Part shown: positions 31,463 through 33,493 of the stretch, one piece after another | How positions within the stretch are numbered: position 1 is the stretch's first letter | How the letters are laid out: each line of letters starts with the position of its first letter | Source of the DNA: Octadecabacter sp. | GTDB taxonomy: Bacteria; Pseudomonadota; Alphaproteobacteria; Rhodobacterales; Rhodobacteraceae | NCBI GenBank assembly: GCA_017886375.1 | Contig: JAGGNB010000108.1 | Span: forward strand, 1 to 33,493 | DNA: 33,493 nucleotides | Direction of reading: 5' to 3' | Translations under genes and position numbers: made by a program | Notes under the pieces: model-generated | Database searches by the model: none | What the model was told of the DNA's origin: nothing | Seen by the model: only the letters and a program-made list of their open reading frames with translations

Positions 31463-32182
31463 TCAGTTCAGCAGGTCCTTATAGGGACACACATCATCCT
31501 CAAAGGGCACATGCCTGCGTCGGAACGCGGCACCTTCGATACAAGCGGGCTTGCTGATCCGGTCCATGCGGAAGTGTCGAAAATCATCGCGGGTCGGATC
31601 CCACGCCACCAAATACCACAAAGGTTGCAAGATCAGCATGGCTTGCGGTTCGACCTCTCGGCTTGTTTTGACCCCCTTGGCGTCGCGGTATTCAAACTTC
31701 AGGCAATATCGTTTTAAGAATGCCGTCTCAAAGGCTGGAAGCATTGCGGGATCAATGCGCCCCAAGTCTGACAAATCTTGCAGCGGCGACAATTGACCAA
31801 TGTGCAGACAATCCAGAAACCGGCGCAGATCGCGCACTTTGTCGGATGGCAGGGACTTTTCGATCTTGGCGAGACCCGCATCCGCAAGATCCGAAAACGG
31901 CAGGTTTTGTGCCGCGCGCATGGCGGCCACGCTGATCAACAGCGCAAAGACCTCTGGCACCGACAGACGCGCGCTTGTTTGCATGGATTGCGGATCAAGT
32001 TGAAGACCACCCCCCGGACCACTTTCTGAATAGATGACAAAGCCGTCGTCGCGCAGCGCAGAGATGTCGCGCAAGACAGTTCGTCGCGATGCGCCAACCT
32101 CGCCTGCCAGCTCGTCAATCGTTGCGGTTCCGTTGCGGCGAAGGGTGCGCACGATGGTGTCATGTCGTTGTCTAATGTTCAT
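31463..32182 (-). CDS. HTH and WYL-domain transcriptional regulator (YafY/DeoR-like)
   Basis: This protein of about 239 aa has an N-terminal HTH (RRNGTATIDELAGEVGASRRTVLRDISALRDDGF) and a C-terminal WYL domain with KFEYRDAKG, LILQPLWYLVAWDP and FRHFRMDRI. WYL domains bind nucleotide-like or small-molecule effectors. Start MNIRQRHD (32180-32182) is the usual family start, but an in-frame longer form is possible and no clear ribosome site is seen. It is divergent from the RidA gene. Confidence 0.87.
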   Translation of the reverse strand: MNIRQRHDTIVRTLRRNGTATIDELAGEVGASRRTVLRDISALRDDGFVIYSESGPGGGLQLDPQSMQTSARLSVPEVFALLISVAAMRAAQNLPFSDLADAGLAKIEKSLPSDKVRDLRRFLDCLHIGQLSPLQDLSDLGRIDPAMLPAFETAFLKRYCLKFEYRDAKGVKTSREVEPQAMLILQPLWYLVAWDPTRDDFRHFRMDRISKPACIEGAAFRRRHVPFEDDVCPYKDLLN

Positions 32183-32198
32183 AAATTTCAACATAGCA

Positions 32199-32227
32199 TA
32201 ATTGGTGACAAATTTTGGCACTAATTA
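32199..32227. promoter_or_regulatory. Candidate operator between WYL regulator and ridA-like gene
   Basis: TAATTGGTG (32199-32207) and CACTAATTA (32219-32227) form a dyad with 9-bp arms, one mismatch and an 11-bp centre. It lies in the 88-bp gap between divergent starts. Control by the adjacent WYL protein is inference. Confidence 0.45.
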
Positions 32228-32270
32228 ATTTTAGAAGATTCTCAGATACCTCAACAAAAGGAAATGAACG

Positions 32271-32666
32271 ATGAAACGCACACCTGTAAATCCGTGGAAC
32301 TGGTCTTTGAAACTTGGCTACAATCAGGCGGAAATCATTGATGGCCCATCGCGCCAATTGATCGTTGCGGGGCAAACCGCCGTAGATGGTAACGGTGCTC
32401 CGCAACACATTGGTGACATGCGCGGCCAGATCGGTCTTGCCTTGGACAATCTGGAGGCGGTGCTGGCCGGCGCAGACATGGACCTGAGCAACATCATCCG
32501 TCTTGGTGTTTATGCCACAGATGTGGACGAGGCCCTGAAAAACTTTGATCTGATGGGCATGCGTTTCGGGCCGATCCAATGCGCCCCACCGATGACGTTG
32601 CTCGGCGTGACGCGACTGGCGATTCCTGGATTGTTGTTCGAAATTGAAGCCACAGCAGCCGCGTGA
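32271..32666 (+). CDS. RidA/YjgF-family protein
   Basis: In this 131-aa trimeric-barrel family protein the motifs are LIVAGQTAVDGNGAP, DMRGQIGLALDNLEAVLAGA, IIRLGVYATDVDEALK and near the end PMTLLGVTRLAIPGLLFEIEATA. The family's catalytic arginine position in the RxxxxV/P motif is occupied by TRLAIPGLL, so imine deaminase activity is plausible. AAGGA precedes the ATG. It is divergent from the WYL regulator. Confidence 0.88.
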   Translation: MKRTPVNPWNWSLKLGYNQAEIIDGPSRQLIVAGQTAVDGNGAPQHIGDMRGQIGLALDNLEAVLAGADMDLSNIIRLGVYATDVDEALKNFDLMGMRFGPIQCAPPMTLLGVTRLAIPGLLFEIEATAAA

Positions 32667-32679
32667 CGTGAAAGACCAC

Positions 32680-32714
32680 AACAACCATTCAAGGCAGACC
32701 TTGGGTGGTTGTTT
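32680..32714 (+). terminator. Intrinsic terminator after the ridA-like gene
   Basis: AACAACCATTCAAGG (32680-32694) pairs with CCTTGGGTGGTTGTT (32699-32713), a 15-bp stem with two G-U pairs and loop CAGA. Only a short T-run follows. Confidence 0.75.
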
Positions 32715-32837
32715 CGTCTGACAATATAGAAACGGCTGATTGAATCCCTCAATGACACAGGAACGGACATAGATCTTGTTGCGCTCAAAGCGCGCTTTCG
32801 CTGCAGGAACACCAACGGCTGCTTTCAGGCTTCGGTC

Positions 32838-33493
32838 TCAACTCGATGAACGGTCGTTCTTTATGAATTTCAACAGTGCTTGTACCTTAGCGGAACGGTG
32901 CAGATCAGTGTGCGTCACGAGCCACAGCGGGACCACCCAATCTGGTTGCGGCGCAAGCACCTCGACCAAATCGGCGCGTTTTTGCGCGTATATCTCAGGG
33001 TGAAATCCAATCCCCATTCCGGCAAATAGGGCTTGATCTGCAATGCCTTGGTTTGCGCTGATCAATGTTTTGCTTGTCTCGGGCACATTTTGCCTAAGCC
33101 ATCCCGTGAACGGAAACGGCGTTTTGTCTTGCTCCCAACAGACAAACCGGTGATTGCGAAAGTCGTCTCGCGACTGTGGGACGCCATAATGTGCAACATA
33201 ACTGGCATGGGCATACAGACCAAACTTGAGGTCCTGATAGGGCTGAACAACGTTGTCTGGTTGATCTGGCTTGGCTCCGGACCGAATTGCGACGTGCGCC
33301 TCGCCATATTCCAGTTTCAGCAGGGCCGCGCTCGCGATGAACTTGATTACGGTGCTTTTGTTTTCATCCTGAAACCGCTGAAGCGCAGGTAACAGAAGTG
33401 GGGCGGTACGTTCGTGCGCCGTCACAATGAGATCACCAGTAATTTGGGCGGAACGGCTGCGCGTTCGTCCGGCCAGTTGGTCAAACTGCTCTT
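32838..33493 (-). CDS. LysR-family transcriptional regulator, C-terminal part (runs off the window)
   Basis: The frame is open through the right edge (EQFDQLAGRTRSRSAQITG, then DLIVTAHERTAPLLLPALQ) and contains the LysR effector-binding domain: LKLEYGEAHVAIRSG, VVQPYQDLKFGLYAHASYV, QGIADQALFAGMGIGFHPE, ending LLKFIKNDRSSS. The DNA-binding HTH and true start lie beyond 33493. A GTG at 33425 is not the start. The effector is unknown. Confidence 0.88.
   Translation of the reverse strand, partial: EQFDQLAGRTRSRSAQITGDLIVTAHERTAPLLLPALQRFQDENKSTVIKFIASAALLKLEYGEAHVAIRSGAKPDQPDNVVQPYQDLKFGLYAHASYVAHYGVPQSRDDFRNHRFVCWEQDKTPFPFTGWLRQNVPETSKTLISANQGIADQALFAGMGIGFHPEIYAQKRADLVEVLAPQPDWVVPLWLVTHTDLHRSAKVQALLKFIKNDRSSS

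Noticed and set aside
32715-32837. Short frame around 32776 as a transposase or peptide gene
   Set aside because: Runs into the antisense of the LysR gene and shows no family features.
28636-33493. Second attachment site (repeat of the tRNA-Tyr 3' end) within the window
   Set aside because: I scanned for the T-arm and CCA end sequence downstream and saw no copy; the far end of any island is outside the window.

Overview
The window looks like chromosomal DNA of a marine Rhodobacterales (Roseobacter-group) alphaproteobacterium. The indications are a GC-rich coding style, a fused NuoE/NuoF-type formate dehydrogenase subunit, a DUF1127 gene followed by CCUCC-loop RNA hairpins, the hisB-hisH-hisA-hisF-hisE order with a Dabb gene behind hisE, and intergenic GC-rich palindromes of a kind common in this order. 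The species cannot be fixed from the sequence alone.

Layout. 1-409 is the decayed right end of an IS6-family element. 931-5950 is a molybdenum NAD-dependent formate dehydrogenase operon (fused FdsG/FdsB plus FdsA) facing a DUF2478 gene, with a perfect 15-bp hairpin between them. 6031-6593 is a graveyard of IS6 and IS5 pieces that has cut off an acetyltransferase gene next to mrp. 8157-8610 carries a DUF1127 gene and five hairpins with CCUCC loops (CcsR or 'cuckoo' RNA type). 8651-9809 is a divergent Lrp-like regulator and LysE-type exporter. 9833-12750 holds a DUF6157 gene and a UvrD/PcrA helicase on the minus strand. 13031-18779 is a plus-strand run: pyruvate carboxylase split in two by a one-base shift, an MDR oxidoreductase, a VOC protein and a metallophosphoesterase, each overlapping the next by a few bases. 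18951-21402 holds an outer-membrane DUF481 protein, a MAPEG protein, tRNA-Gly, a DUF1801 protein and a GNAT protein.

21570-26007 is the histidine cluster hisB, hisH, hisA, hisF, hisE and Dabb, with two small exported proteins (DUF2147, DUF302) on the opposite strand inside it. 26084-28439 is a minus-strand set: CoA-binding protein, a candidate small RNA, a YHS protein, a zinc-ribbon protein and RlmB. tRNA-Tyr at 28552 is followed after 66 bp by the stump of a tyrosine recombinase. Beyond it lies a less GC-rich accessory segment with a single-domain globin overlapping a GGDEF/EAL protein, then a WYL regulator divergent from a RidA-family gene, and the 3' part of a LysR regulator at the window edge.

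Themes. C1 metabolism (formate dehydrogenase, and an RNA family tied to C1 and stress control in Rhodobacter), anaplerosis (pyruvate carboxylase) and histidine synthesis form the backbone. The most unusual items are the split pyruvate carboxylase with a TGATG stop-start junction, the five-hairpin RNA array, and the globin/cyclic-di-GMP pair behind a tRNA-Tyr integrase scar.
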